Assembly: GCA_965249965.1 (NCBI GenBank)
Contig: OZ252262.1
Coordinates: 2,542,001 to 2,606,000, forward strand
DNA: 64,000 bases
Source of the DNA: HXMU1420-13 sp965249965
Lineage (GTDB): Bacteria > Bacteroidota > Rhodothermia > Balneolales > Balneolaceae
Direction: 5' to 3'
A program made the translations under genes and the position numbers. A model generated the notes under the pieces. That model was not told where the DNA came from. It was given only the letters and a program-made list of their open reading frames with translations, and did not search any database. Positions 16,155-26,300 of the stretch are shown piece after piece (the stretch's first letter is position 1; every line of letters starts with the position of its first letter).

Positions 16155-17750
16155 TTGACTTTTAGCGAATTTAACCTCGAAGAATCGTTGCAAATGGGGC
16201 TTCAAGACATAGGCTTTTCTGAACCTACGCCTATTCAAGAGCAAAGTATCCCAATTATTTTAAATGGCGACGACGTATTGGGTGCTGCACAAACGGGAAC
16301 AGGAAAAACGGGTGCTTTTGTAATACCGATTTTGAATAACATATTACAACACCCAAATGAAGGCACCATTGCTCTAATATTATCGCCAACCAGAGAGCTA
16401 GCTCATCAAATTGATGAACAGATTTTTGCCCTAGGCTACCACACAGGAATCTCTTCAGCCACTATTATAGGTGGGGAAGATTTTGGCAAACAAGCTGAGG
16501 CGATTCGTGCTGGTGTTGATATTATTGTGGCAACTCCGGGTCGACTTATAGATCAAATGAAAGTACTAGATGTCGACTTTAGTCATATCAAATTTTTGGT
16601 GTTGGATGAAGCTGACCGTATGCTTGATATGGGATTTTTACCCGATGTAAATCATATCATCGACAAGCTACCAAAGAAAAGACAGACGCTTTTGTTTTCG
16701 GCTACTATGCCTAAAGAAATTCATAAACTGGCAAATCAAATTATGATTAAGCCAGAGAAAGTTCAGATTGAGGTTTCTACACCGTCGAACTCGGTTGAGC
16801 AAAAAGCATATAAGGTTGATGGTCGAGAGAAGCTAAAACTAACTCAACACTTGCTTGACCAATTAGAGTGGACATCCTGTATTATTTTTACAGCAACAAA
16901 AAGAGGTACAGATCAGCTTGAACGATTACTGGTTAAAAAAGGCATCAAAGTAGCCAGTATTCATGGAGACAGGGAGCAGGCAGAGCGAACAAAAGCACTG
17001 AATGATTTCAAAAATGGAAAAGTACCCATAATTGTTGCAACAGATGTTCTGGCCAGAGGCATTGATATAGCAGACATCTCTATGATCATAAACTACGATG
17101 TGCCACAAGCTGTGGAAGATTATATACATCGAATTGGTAGAACCGGTAGATATGATAAATCGGGCATTGCGCTAACATTAGTTAGTAAAAAAGATTCAAA
17201 ATTATTTAGAGCCATAGAACAAAAAGTTGGCAATGATTTAGAAATAATAGATGGGGATGCCTTACTCCAAAATCCGAATAAACAGCTCAATAAAGAAAAG
17301 GTTGAAAAGAAGAAAATTGAGGTAAAGCTAAAAGATAAATCAAAACAACCGTCAAAATCTGATAGTTCTTCTAAACCAATTGAAGCAGATTATAAGAATA
17401 CAAAAACGGTTAAAGTTGAAAAGAATGAGGAAGGCAAATTAGTTATCGAACTTCTAAATAAAGCTGAAAAAGAAGTTAAACCCAGCAGAAAGGAAGTTGA
17501 AAAACCCAAATCTAAACAGGCCGAGAAAAAGAAACCTCAGGCGCCGAAATCAAAAAAGTCAACAACTAAAAATAACCAGAGCCAACCTAATAAAAAAAAT
17601 CAGTCTAAGAGTAAGAGAGCAAATCAGCACTCAGGCAGGCCACCTGTTGAGATTAAAAAAATTGATAAAGCTGCTGAACGTAATAAAAAGGCTCACAAAC
17701 CTGCAAAAGGGTTATGGGGACTTATAAAAAGTATGCTTCCTAAATTCTAA
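16155..17750 (+). CDS. DEAD-box ATP-dependent RNA helicase with long basic tail
   Basis: A 531-residue RNA helicase for unwinding RNA duplexes in ribosome assembly, mRNA decay or cold adaptation. The core has the Q motif (FSEPTPIQEQ, 21-30), motif I AAQTGTGKT (44-52), PTRELA (78-83), TPGR (127-130), DEAD (151-154), SAT (182-184), VATDVLARGID (294-304) and HRIGRTGR (325-332), all intact. Residues about 375-531 are a Lys-rich low-complexity tail, as in RhlE/CsdA-type helicases, probably for non-specific RNA binding. The start is the TTG at 16155: the frame has no ATG between there and the upstream region, and the protein then begins LTFSEFNLEE, right where the family begins. Divergent from the FKBP gene. 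Confidence 0.94.
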   Translation: MTFSEFNLEESLQMGLQDIGFSEPTPIQEQSIPIILNGDDVLGAAQTGTGKTGAFVIPILNNILQHPNEGTIALILSPTRELAHQIDEQIFALGYHTGISSATIIGGEDFGKQAEAIRAGVDIIVATPGRLIDQMKVLDVDFSHIKFLVLDEADRMLDMGFLPDVNHIIDKLPKKRQTLLFSATMPKEIHKLANQIMIKPEKVQIEVSTPSNSVEQKAYKVDGREKLKLTQHLLDQLEWTSCIIFTATKRGTDQLERLLVKKGIKVASIHGDREQAERTKALNDFKNGKVPIIVATDVLARGIDIADISMIINYDVPQAVEDYIHRIGRTGRYDKSGIALTLVSKKDSKLFRAIEQKVGNDLEIIDGDALLQNPNKQLNKEKVEKKKIEVKLKDKSKQPSKSDSSSKPIEADYKNTKTVKVEKNEEGKLVIELLNKAEKEVKPSRKEVEKPKSKQAEKKKPQAPKSKKSTTKNNQSQPNKKNQSKSKRANQHSGRPPVEIKKIDKAAERNKKAHKPAKGLWGLIKSMLPKF

Positions 17751-17806
17751 GAAATAACAATTTTGTAAACTCATAATGTTAGATTTAAAGTAAACTTTAT
17801 TAAAAA

Positions 17807-18985
17807 ATGCGCTACACAAGTTTATTCCTTCTTTTTGCCTTTTATACAACAACTGCTTGTGGATATCAGGTTATAAAAACCGACTCGATCTCTGTAAATA
17901 CGGGCACCGAAGTAGTTGAACAGAATTATCCACTTATTGAAGATGGACCAATTAAAAACGTAATCTTTATAATTGGTGATGGCACAGGGTTGGCACAGTT
18001 ATATTCTGGTCAGGTTAATTTAGTTGGCACAGATAACAAATTGAATGTTCAGAAAATGCCGGTTACCGGGCTAGTGACAACGCACGCTGCAAATCGACTT
18101 ATCACAGACTCCGCTGCTGGAGCTACCGCTTATTCTTGTGGGGTAAAAACAAATAATGGAATGATTGGTCAACTTCCCGATGGAAGAGCTTGCAAAACTA
18201 TCTTAGAAATGGCCGAAGACCAGGGTAAAAGTACAGGATTAGTGGCAACATCAACAATAACGCATGCCACTCCAGCAAGTTATGCTTCTCATATTGATTC
18301 AAGAAGTAAGCAAGCCCAAATTGCGGAGCAATATGTAACCTCAAGTGTTGAAGTACTTTTAGGTGGTGGACTCGAATATTTCATTCCTAAATCTGAAAGT
18401 GGAAGTTCAAGAGATGACTCTAGGAATTTGGTCGAAGAATTTGAAGCAAATGGCTATGAGTTTGTTGAAAATGCAGAAGAGTTGAATAATTCAGATTCAG
18501 GTAAACTACTTGGATTATTTTCAATGTCTGGGATGCCCTCGGAAGTTCGTACTCCAACATTATCCGAGATGACAAGTAAAGCATTGGATGTATTAAGCTC
18601 TAATGACGAGGGATTTTTCTTAATGGTGGAAGGTTCACAAATCGATTGGGCAGGACATGGTAACAACGCAGCTTATGCAATGCGCGAACTTGCCGATTTT
18701 GATGCAGCAATTAAAACTGCATTGGATTTTGCACTAGAAGATGGTGAAACTCTGGTTGTAGTAACTGCAGATCATGAAACAGGAGGGATGAATCTCCTTT
18801 CAGGGAAAACTGAAGAAGAACTAAAAATTGTTTGGACAACAGATTACCACACTGGCATTCCAGTTCCATTAATGGCATTTGGTCCACATGCCATTGAATT
18901 TACCGGTTGGATGGATAACACAGAAGTTGGGATTAAAGTAGCTGAAATATCCGGTTTTGGAATGCTTCCAGAAATTATTGAATAA
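17807..18985 (+). CDS. Alkaline phosphatase, lipoprotein
   Basis: A 392-residue alkaline phosphatase of the PhoA superfamily, releasing phosphate from organic phosphomonoesters outside the cytoplasm. The signal peptide ends at TTAC (Cys18), so it is probably a lipoprotein. Metal and catalytic motifs are present in order: FIIGDGTG (Asp58, Zn/Mg ligand), TDSAAGATA with nucleophile Ser102, THATPASYASH, VEGSQIDWAGHGN, and VVTADHETGG. The C-terminal ligand histidine lies in DYHTGIPVP. The length is short for PhoA (about 450), consistent with the compact Bacteroidota form. Convergent with the next gene, whose stop overlaps it by 11 bases. No Pho-box can be recognised. Confidence 0.94.
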   Translation: MRYTSLFLLFAFYTTTACGYQVIKTDSISVNTGTEVVEQNYPLIEDGPIKNVIFIIGDGTGLAQLYSGQVNLVGTDNKLNVQKMPVTGLVTTHAANRLITDSAAGATAYSCGVKTNNGMIGQLPDGRACKTILEMAEDQGKSTGLVATSTITHATPASYASHIDSRSKQAQIAEQYVTSSVEVLLGGGLEYFIPKSESGSSRDDSRNLVEEFEANGYEFVENAEELNNSDSGKLLGLFSMSGMPSEVRTPTLSEMTSKALDVLSSNDEGFFLMVEGSQIDWAGHGNNAAYAMRELADFDAAIKTALDFALEDGETLVVVTADHETGGMNLLSGKTEEELKIVWTTDYHTGIPVPLMAFGPHAIEFTGWMDNTEVGIKVAEISGFGMLPEIIE

Positions 18986-20168
18986 TTGCTGTCCTAATTT
19001 TCGGTTTTTCATCAGAGATATCTGTCCAGGCCATCATTAAACTATTGCTAAGTTTCGTTAATTGTGGAAACCCGCTTGCTCGGGAATCACTAGTTAATGA
19101 AACTGTCTGCACTTTGATTTCGCCTCTTTTGTGAACTTCCGCTAGATTGATTTCTGCAGCACCATCCGTTCTGGATACCCAGCTAACCATTGCGACATCT
19201 TTCGATTTTAAAACTACATCCACTCGTCCTAAAGGTGAGCTTTGATCTACGATAATGGGAGGGTTCCAATTAGTTCCAGAATCATCTGAAAATGCCATTT
19301 TAACAATAGGCTTTTCATTTGCCCCAGTAAACCATGCAATTGCTACCTGGTCATCAATAGAGTCAAGTATAGGCCCATTTACCGGGCAACCAGCAATATT
19401 CCAACCATCCTCAAACACCAAAATTGGATCACTCCAAATGTCAGACTCTGCATTATACTTACTTACATATATATCACGAATCTCGTCTTTGGTTCGATTT
19501 CTATAAGCTACAATTAACCCGTTCGATGTCTTTGCTAAAGAAGTGTTGCAGCAATCACAGACTGCTGGATCAATTTCTTGTTCCGAAACAACGTTAGAAT
19601 GGTTTATCAAGGCTCCCCTAAGTGTCATTGCACTCGATAAATCAGATCCGTGTTCTTCTTCATGATCATGGTTGGTTCCCCCAGTATTTCTACCATCAAG
19701 CCAAACTGCGTGGTAAACACTATCCGATATGGGAAACATGCTAACAAAGCCATGTTCTGTTGGGGTACCATCTGAATGTGGTACAAAGTGATTACCAAAA
19801 TTATTCTCATAATGTGCAATAGTTACATCATATGAATATGTTCCTCCTTCAGTTTTGGATAACCAATGAGCAGCAGTAGCATTTCCATCGTAACTAATAA
19901 TAGATGGGAAGTCAGCCCAATTGACAAACCAATTGTCTGATGCTGCAACTTCTACGGGTTCCGACCAATTCGACTCTTTATAAGCGCTATAGTACAATCG
20001 GGTTGAATCGCCATCACTTTCCATCCAACTCATAAACACCGTCCCACTATTATCTGTGAATAGCCGAGGGAATTTACCTTGATCCTCTGCAGGATTAGAA
20101 ATCTCAATAATTGCAGGAGGATTTGAGCACCCTAAAAGAAGAAGGCTAAGAAGTAGTAGTAGTCGCAT
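18975..20168 (-). CDS. Sialidase-like beta-propeller lipoprotein
   Basis: A 397-residue exported protein with a lipobox at LLGC (Cys14). The body consists of repeated blades with Asp/Ser-rich turns such as FTDNSGTVFMSWMESDGD, SYDGNATAAHWLSKTEGG and FSDDSGTNWNPP, the Asp-box style of the sialidase/BNR superfamily. There is no clear set of catalytic arginines, so glycosidase activity should not be assumed. A cysteine cluster CDCC (about residues 204-207) is unusual for this fold and might bind metal or form disulfides. The gene overlaps its upstream neighbour, a small membrane protein, by 23 bases, which suggests the two are made together. Convergent with the alkaline phosphatase gene. Confidence 0.75.
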   Translation of the reverse strand: MRLLLLLSLLLLGCSNPPAIIEISNPAEDQGKFPRLFTDNSGTVFMSWMESDGDSTRLYYSAYKESNWSEPVEVAASDNWFVNWADFPSIISYDGNATAAHWLSKTEGGTYSYDVTIAHYENNFGNHFVPHSDGTPTEHGFVSMFPISDSVYHAVWLDGRNTGGTNHDHEEEHGSDLSSAMTLRGALINHSNVVSEQEIDPAVCDCCNTSLAKTSNGLIVAYRNRTKDEIRDIYVSKYNAESDIWSDPILVFEDGWNIAGCPVNGPILDSIDDQVAIAWFTGANEKPIVKMAFSDDSGTNWNPPIIVDQSSPLGRVDVVLKSKDVAMVSWVSRTDGAAEINLAEVHKRGEIKVQTVSLTSDSRASGFPQLTKLSNSLMMAWTDISDEKPKIRTAIIQ

Positions 20169-20541
20169 TTATTTTCTGTTTAGATATTAGAGCAAGCCAG
20201 ATTGCAACAAATTGGAAAAATAATATTGTTAAAGTGTAATAGAAATTGGGTTCATTCATTGCAAAGAACTCACTCATTCTCCAAAGAGATATTACAATAG
20301 AAAGAGCTAACAGATGTTTAATTGGCGAAAAAGTTGTGATTGTTACAGCTAGCATGCTTCCTATCCATGTAGCAATTGCTACAGCGAAGTAGAGGATGAT
20401 AATCCAGCTAGTCCCCGGAAAATTTGAAATTCCATAAAACTGAAGGTCGCTTTGATGATAAAAGATGATGACAACCCTGATAAAAAATTCGCAGAACACA
20501 ACGAACAAGAACGAACCTAATACGGTAATGATACTTTTCAT
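20146..20541 (-). CDS. Small integral membrane protein, unknown function
   Basis: A 131-residue protein with four predicted membrane helices (about 4-28, 42-64, 68-98 and 100-122) and almost no extramembrane domain. I do not recognise the family. It overlaps the following propeller lipoprotein by 23 bases on the same strand, so the two form an operon. It is divergent from the DUF4920 gene with 83 bases between. A role in anchoring or exporting the lipoprotein is speculation. Confidence 0.65.
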   Translation of the reverse strand: MKSIITVLGSFLFVVFCEFFIRVVIIFYHQSDLQFYGISNFPGTSWIIILYFAVAIATWIGSMLAVTITTFSPIKHLLALSIVISLWRMSEFFAMNEPNFYYTLTILFFQFVAIWLALISKQKINATTTTS

Positions 20542-20624
20542 CAGGAAAAAAGAAGTTTTGACATAATCAAGGAGATAAGATGTTGTAATCTTTAGTAATT
20601 TCTGATTGAAAAAAATATACGCAT

Positions 20625-21113
20625 ATGAAATACTTATTTACTGCATTACTTTTTATTACTACCAGCATCTATGCACAAGATAGTGAAGTTGTCCGACTAT
20701 CTGAGCCTGTACAGGAAACTGTGGCATATGAAGTCTTCGGCTCTGAAATGATCGAAGAATCGGCTAACCAATCTATCTCACTTACAAGTGCCATTTCTGA
20801 TATTAATTCTGAGGTCGAAATATTCATCAAAACTAGAATTACCCAGGTTTGTAAAAAGAAAGGGTGTTTCTTTATTGCAACAGATGGAGAAACGACCGCA
20901 CGAGTATCTTTTATTAATTACAGCTTTTTCGTTCCTACAAACTCTTTAAATAAAGATGTAATAGTTCGAGGCGTACTTACAGAAAAAGAATTAACTGTAG
21001 AACAGGCTCAACATTATGCCGAAGATATGGGTGAAAATTCTCAAGAAATAAATGCAGCTCAAATGGAATATTCTATTGTAGCAACTAGTGTACGTATCCC
21101 AAAATCTAAATAA
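20625..21113 (+). CDS. Exported DUF4920 domain protein
   Basis: A 162-residue protein with a cleavable signal peptide (ending SIYAQ at about 18). Residues about 45-150 match the DUF4920 family pattern: a beta-barrel-like domain with VCKKKGCFF (two cysteines at about 75 and 80), TTARVSF and KDVIVRGVL. The two close cysteines may form a disulfide or bind a metal in the periplasm. Function of the family is not established as far as I know. It is followed four bases later by a metallopeptidase-like gene, so the two probably form an operon. Confidence 0.75.
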   Translation: MKYLFTALLFITTSIYAQDSEVVRLSEPVQETVAYEVFGSEMIEESANQSISLTSAISDINSEVEIFIKTRITQVCKKKGCFFIATDGETTARVSFINYSFFVPTNSLNKDVIVRGVLTEKELTVEQAQHYAEDMGENSQEINAAQMEYSIVATSVRIPKSK

Positions 21114-21116
21114 AAA

Positions 21117-21608
21117 ATGCCTGATAACGATTTTTTAGCACCAGAAGAGACCATCTCATCAGAAAAACAACTTATGGAATCTCCCGAAATGGAGACCATG
21201 GCAAAAGATGTGATAAAAAAGTATAACCTTGAATTTGGCCCAGCAGAAATTGGCTTTTTCTTGGTATATCCTCACATTTCAAAACAAAGAGCCGCTAAAT
21301 GCATGAAAGCTACTCGAGAGGTTAAATACTATTCAGGGAATGATTACTTAATTGAAGTTTCCGGCGAGCTTTGGGATATGTTGGACTCCAAAACTAAAGA
21401 GATGGTCATATACCATCAACTATTGCATGTAGATCCTACTTTTAAATCAAAAACTCAGGAATGGAAGATGAATCTCAGAAAACCAGATTTTTCTGATTTT
21501 TATGCTATAAACGACAAATTTGGAAACGAATGGTATAAGACCATTCAAGCTACTGCTTCATCTTTATACGATTTAGATCCAAAACAAGAGAGTAAAGTTA
21601 CTCTTTAA
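21117..21608 (+). CDS. Metallopeptidase-like protein with altered HQLLH motif
   Basis: A 163-residue cytoplasmic protein resembling the small putative phage-type metallopeptidase family: an N-terminal helix, strands around CMKATREVKYYSGNDYLIEVSGELW, then a helix carrying the zinc motif. In active members this reads HExxH; here it is His100-Gln-Leu-Leu-His104 (codons CAT CAA CTA TTG CAT), so the catalytic glutamate is replaced by glutamine. An acidic ligand could still bind zinc, but hydrolysis is unlikely, so this may be a pseudo-enzyme. The start is four bases after the DUF4920 gene. It ends next to the convergent SUI1 gene. The family call is by motif and length. Confidence 0.65.
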   Translation: MPDNDFLAPEETISSEKQLMESPEMETMAKDVIKKYNLEFGPAEIGFFLVYPHISKQRAAKCMKATREVKYYSGNDYLIEVSGELWDMLDSKTKEMVIYHQLLHVDPTFKSKTQEWKMNLRKPDFSDFYAINDKFGNEWYKTIQATASSLYDLDPKQESKVTL

Positions 21609-21833
21609 TCAGGCAACTGAATACCCTTCATTTTGGAGAATCGATTTAACTTTAGGAAGGTGATTACCTTGTATCTCAATCACCTTTCCTTTTATAGTTC
21701 CACCAGCACCAGCTTGAGTTTTTAGTTTTTTCGCAAGAGCTTCAATTACCTGTGGATTATGTGTTAATCCACGGATTACGGTAACTTGCTTTCCTCTTCG
21801 GCCACCGGTTTCAAGACTTACTTTAAGTTTCAT
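21609..21833 (-). CDS. SUI1/eIF1-like translation factor (YciH family)
   Basis: A 74-residue protein consisting of essentially only the SUI1 domain: GKQVTVIRGL, LAKKLKTQAGAGGTIKG and IEIQGNHLPKVKSIL are the family signatures. Bacterial YciH proteins (about 108 residues) bind the 30S subunit and influence initiation fidelity; this one lacks their N-terminal extension. It starts one base after the MATE transporter stop, so the two are co-transcribed. It abuts the convergent metallopeptidase-like gene with no gap. Identification is good; the physiological role is not settled in bacteria. Confidence 0.88.
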   Translation of the reverse strand: MKLKVSLETGGRRGKQVTVIRGLTHNPQVIEALAKKLKTQAGAGGTIKGKVIEIQGNHLPKVKSILQNEGYSVA

Positions 21834-21834
21834 T

Positions 21835-23247
21835 TTAAACTTGTTTGGTTTTCCATTTTCCTTGTTTAAATACTATATATCCAATTACTGCTAGAAGAGT
21901 TTCTGCGGCTACTATTGCATAGAAAACACCATCGCCACCAAAGCCAAACTCGAGCGCCAAAAAATAAGCGAGAGGTATTTCAATAAGCCAGAAACATATA
22001 AAGTTTATCGCAGTAGGTGTAAAAGTATCACCTGCACCATTAAATGCCTGAATTATAATCATCCCAAACGCATAGGCCAGGTATCCATAGCTGATTATGC
22101 GCAAAAATCGTCCACCAATTTCAATAATAATAGGGTCTGTAGAAAATAATCCAACCAATGATTCGGCGGCAATTAAAAATACAATACCAACTAACGCAAG
22201 AAAGATCATATTTACTCCAGCTGTTACCCATACTGATTTTTCTGCTCTATCGGGTTTTCCAGCTCCCAGATTTTGACCAACTAATGTTGCAGCTGCATTG
22301 CTCATTCCCCAAGATGGTAAAATGGAAAAAATAAATATTCGTATAGCGATGGTATAACTAGCAACCGTAACACTGCCAAATTCAGCTAATATTCTAACCA
22401 ATCCAATCCAGCTGGTAGTGGCGATTATAAACTGAAATATCCCGCCTAACGAAACTTGGATAAGTCTTTTCATGATTTGCAAATGCGCGACAAATTGCTT
22501 GATCCCGATTTTAAGCCTATGATTACCCGAGCCAAGTAAATAAAATTGATACACCACACCAATTCCTCGTCCGGTAACTGTAGCTATAGCGGCTCCTTTT
22601 ATACCAAATTCTGGAAAGATCCATATTCCGAAAATGAGCAAGGGATCTAAGATGATATTTAATCCATTCGCTAACCACAAAACCCGCATGGAAACTGCGG
22701 CATCACCAGTTCCCCTAAATACTGCATTAATGACAAATAGGAGCATTATTACAATGTTTCCACCAATCATTATTGAAGTATATTCGTACAGCGTATCAAC
22801 AATAATTGGCTCTGCACCCATCAATCGAAGTAAATCTTTCGAATAAACAATTCCAATGAGGGCAATTGGCAAAGATATTAGAGCTGCCACTATTATGCCC
22901 TGTACAGCGGCAATAGAAGCTCCTTCTTTGTTTTTTTCGCCATACCTGCGGGAAACCATAGCAGTTGTTCCCATTGCAAGCCCAATTCCAATGGCATAAA
23001 CGATAGTGATAAGCGATTCAGTAATTCCAACTGTGGCAACAGCTTCAGCTCCTAACCGTGAAACGAAAAAAATGTCTACCACCGCAAAAACGGATTCCAT
23101 CGACATTTCTAATACCATAGGAATTGAGAGGAGCAGGATTGCCCGGCCAAGTTTTCCTTCAGTGAAATCTTGTTCTGTACCCGCGATTGAAGATTTTATA
23201 TCTGCCCACAACGAGGGCTGATTTTCTAACTTAGATTCCAAACTCAA
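21835..23247 (-). CDS. MATE-family multidrug exporter
   Basis: A 470-residue inner-membrane protein with 12 predicted helices in two similar halves, as in the MATE (NorM/DinF) family, which exports cationic drugs or metabolites in exchange for Na+ or H+. Family features: the opening GRAILLLSIPMVLEMSMESVF, the VATVGITE segment after helix 2, and NAAATLVGQNLGAGKPDRA at the start of the second half, which mirrors AMGTTAMVSRRYGE of the first half. The N-terminal 35 residues are a cytoplasmic lead. A SUI1 gene follows after one base. The substrate cannot be predicted. Confidence 0.92.
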   Translation of the reverse strand: MSLESKLENQPSLWADIKSSIAGTEQDFTEGKLGRAILLLSIPMVLEMSMESVFAVVDIFFVSRLGAEAVATVGITESLITIVYAIGIGLAMGTTAMVSRRYGEKNKEGASIAAVQGIIVAALISLPIALIGIVYSKDLLRLMGAEPIIVDTLYEYTSIMIGGNIVIMLLFVINAVFRGTGDAAVSMRVLWLANGLNIILDPLLIFGIWIFPEFGIKGAAIATVTGRGIGVVYQFYLLGSGNHRLKIGIKQFVAHLQIMKRLIQVSLGGIFQFIIATTSWIGLVRILAEFGSVTVASYTIAIRIFIFSILPSWGMSNAAATLVGQNLGAGKPDRAEKSVWVTAGVNMIFLALVGIVFLIAAESLVGLFSTDPIIIEIGGRFLRIISYGYLAYAFGMIIIQAFNGAGDTFTPTAINFICFWLIEIPLAYFLALEFGFGGDGVFYAIVAAETLLAVIGYIVFKQGKWKTKQV

Positions 23248-23286
23248 TTATATTTTGAGCAAAGTAAGAGAAAAAATCCCCAGATA

Positions 23287-23321
23287 TAAAAAAAGTGCTG
23301 ATTTATTAAAATCAGCACTTT
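23287..23321 (-). terminator. Rho-independent terminator after the repeat lipoprotein
   Basis: AAAGTGCTGATTT (23292-23304) and AAATCAGCACTTT (23309-23321) form a stem of up to 13 pairs with a 4-base loop. On the minus strand it is followed by a T-rich run. It begins 11 bases after the stop of the 1173-residue lipoprotein gene and lies upstream of the MATE gene, so it separates the two units. Confidence 0.85.
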
Positions 23322-23331
23322 AGTGAATTAC

Positions 23332-26300
23332 TTAAAAGGTTTTCCTTCTTGTTCCAGTAATACCCGTTAATGAAGTAACATTACCAGAAGGGGAGGTTAC
23401 CGTAATACTGATAGATAAATCAGCCGGTTCGGATGATTCATCATCAATATCTCGAATAGAGAACGTAAACTCTGTGGCACCCGGACCTGGGAAAATATGA
23501 TTTCCAAGATTGATGTTTCCATCTCCAGTAACTTCTATACCGCCGCCGGCTTCAATAACTATGGTTGTACCTGCCGCCATAGGATTACCATTTAAGTCAG
23601 TTACGGTATAATTAAAGGTTGCGCCTCCATCTGGCGGAAGATCAAAGGTTGTTGGATCTGCGGTAATAACTGCTGTAGAAGTGGAGAATACAACATTTAT
23701 TGATTTTTCGATCAGTTCGTTGTCTTTGTTTACCGTTGAGGCTGTAATTGTACCCAGTCCATCTCGTGGGAATGGGGTACCATCCACAGTTTCAGTATCA
23801 TTTGGTCTTCTTGCTCCTGAAATTAATTGTACAGAAGCAAAACCTTGATCATTGGTATTACCTGTTGCTGAGCCTTCAATAACCCCACCAGTTGTACTAA
23901 AGTAAACTGCTGTTCCAGGCTTAACCGGGTTACTAAATTCATCACCTATAATGGCTGTTATCTCGTTTGTTCTACCATTGGTGGTATACCCTTCAAAATT
24001 GTACTTCGAAGGAGCAAGACTAAAATGCTCAAGATCTGGGAAGCCACCATGAATGGTTACAGCTACGGGTTGAGAGCGAATGGTTAGCCCAATATCCTCA
24101 CGAACAATTTCAGCTTGAACCTGAACTACACCAGATATTGTTCCGGAATATAGATTAGTGGTTACGCGACCCGAACCATTGGTTAATGCCGATTCTGGTA
24201 GCAAACCTTCACCACCATTAGGTCCAACCAAAATACTGAATGTAACAAGCGTTTGATTTTCAAAATCTAAGTTACGTCCTGCAGAATCCTGTACCTGGAA
24301 AGTAAACGCTGAATTAACAATACCACCCGTTCCTTGAATGTTGATCACATCATTAGAGACGTTGGTTAAGATAATTGAGGCAGCTCCACTTGGGGAACCT
24401 GATACTCCATCTGCAACACTGCGGCCACGAATTTCATTATAAGTAGTTACCTCACCAGAAGGTGCAGTAACTTCAATGGTTACAATAATATTGTCATCTG
24501 GGTTACCAACTTCTTCGATAGAGAATTCAAATTCTGTGGTTCCCGGACCAGGAGTTTGATCTCTACCTAGTTCTACAAATGTTTGACCACTTAATAGCAC
24601 AGATCCATCAGCGGAAACTCTAATCGTAGTACCATCAGCCATAGGATTACCTAACATATTTGTAACTGTATAAGTAAACGATTCAGTACCTCCTGCGTCC
24701 AACTCGAAATCTGTTGGCGTGCCGGCAACCAATGCTTTGCTACTACCACAACTAAAATCAACACTTTGGGAAATTTCATTTCCATTCTCATCAATAGTTG
24801 TAGCTTCTAAAGTTCCGGTTCCGCCATCATCTGTTATATTTAATCCAATACAGCTTAAACGAATAATACCCGTTCCATCATTTGGATTTCTTGCCAGACC
24901 AAAATCATCGGTGAATGCAGAGCCTGAAACAGAACCTAAATCCGTAGAAAAATAAACCGCTGTACCCGGTTTTACCGGGTTCCCAAATTGATCGGTTAGT
25001 TTTGCTGTGATAAACGTTTCTTCTCCAACTTCCATATTGGGATTGTCAACGACAATATCTACGCCATCAGCAATAGGGAAGCCACCAAAAATTGTTAATG
25101 CAACAGGTTTAGATATAATAGTTAAACCCACATCCTGGCGATCTATTTCAGCTTGAATTTGAACTACGCCAGCAGTATTGCCACTGTAGAAATTCGTACT
25201 GGCACGTCCGGCTGCATCTGTAAGTACAGCTTCCGGCAGAAGTCCCTCGCCACCGCCCGGGCCTGAAAGTATTGAAAAATTAACCTGCGCTTGATTAGCT
25301 AAATCAAGATTTCTACCTGCAGAATCCTGTACCTGAAATGATATAACTGAATTTACAATACCGCCTGTTTCGCTGATATTCAGATCGGTTTCGGTAATAT
25401 CTAACAGAACAATTACAGCAGCACCTTCTGATGGGCCTGATATTTCACCGCCAGCAGAATTTCCGTTAATATTATAGGTAGTGATGTATCCGGAAGGTGC
25501 GGTTACCTCAATCGGGACGACAATTTCATTCGATTCACTTCCAAAGAAATCTAGAATAAACTCAAACTCAGTTTTTCCATCACCAGAGACAGTTGTATTG
25601 GGGATAGTAAAATTCTCATTACCAGAAATATCATAACTGGCATCATTATCAATTACTCTAACCTGAGTTCCTGCAGGCATTGGTTGGCTATTTAAATCAG
25701 TAATAAATAATGAAAATCTTTGAGATCCTCCTTCCTCAATAGCAAAAGTAGGGGGATTAACTAAAATAATTGCTTCGCCAGAAGAACACATCACATCTAG
25801 CGTTTGGCTAATTTCTTGATTGTTTTCATCAACAGTGCGAGCGGTTACAACACCTTGCCCAAAGTTGCCATCACACCAAAATCGAACATTTACTTCACCG
25901 TCTTGATTTGACTGACCATTCTGGCTGCCTTCGATGGAGCCTATCGTTGTACTAAAGTATACAGCCGTACCAGGTTTCACTGGATTACTAAATCGATCTA
26001 CTAGTTTTGCCGTTATATTCGTTTCCTGAGAATTGCTGGATTCCAAATTTGTTTTATCTGATGTAAGATAAAATCCATCTTGAGTTGGAAATCCGCCATG
26101 AATAGTAATTGCAACCGGGGTAGAAGTAATGGTTAAATTTACATCATCACGAATAATTTCAGCTTGAATTTGAACAACTCCTGAAAGATCACCAGAGAAT
26201 AAACTGGAAGTTGCTCTACCTGCAGCGTTTGTTTTTACGGTTTGTGGAATTATGCCTTCACCACCACCTGGACCTGAAACTATAGTGAAATTAACATCAA

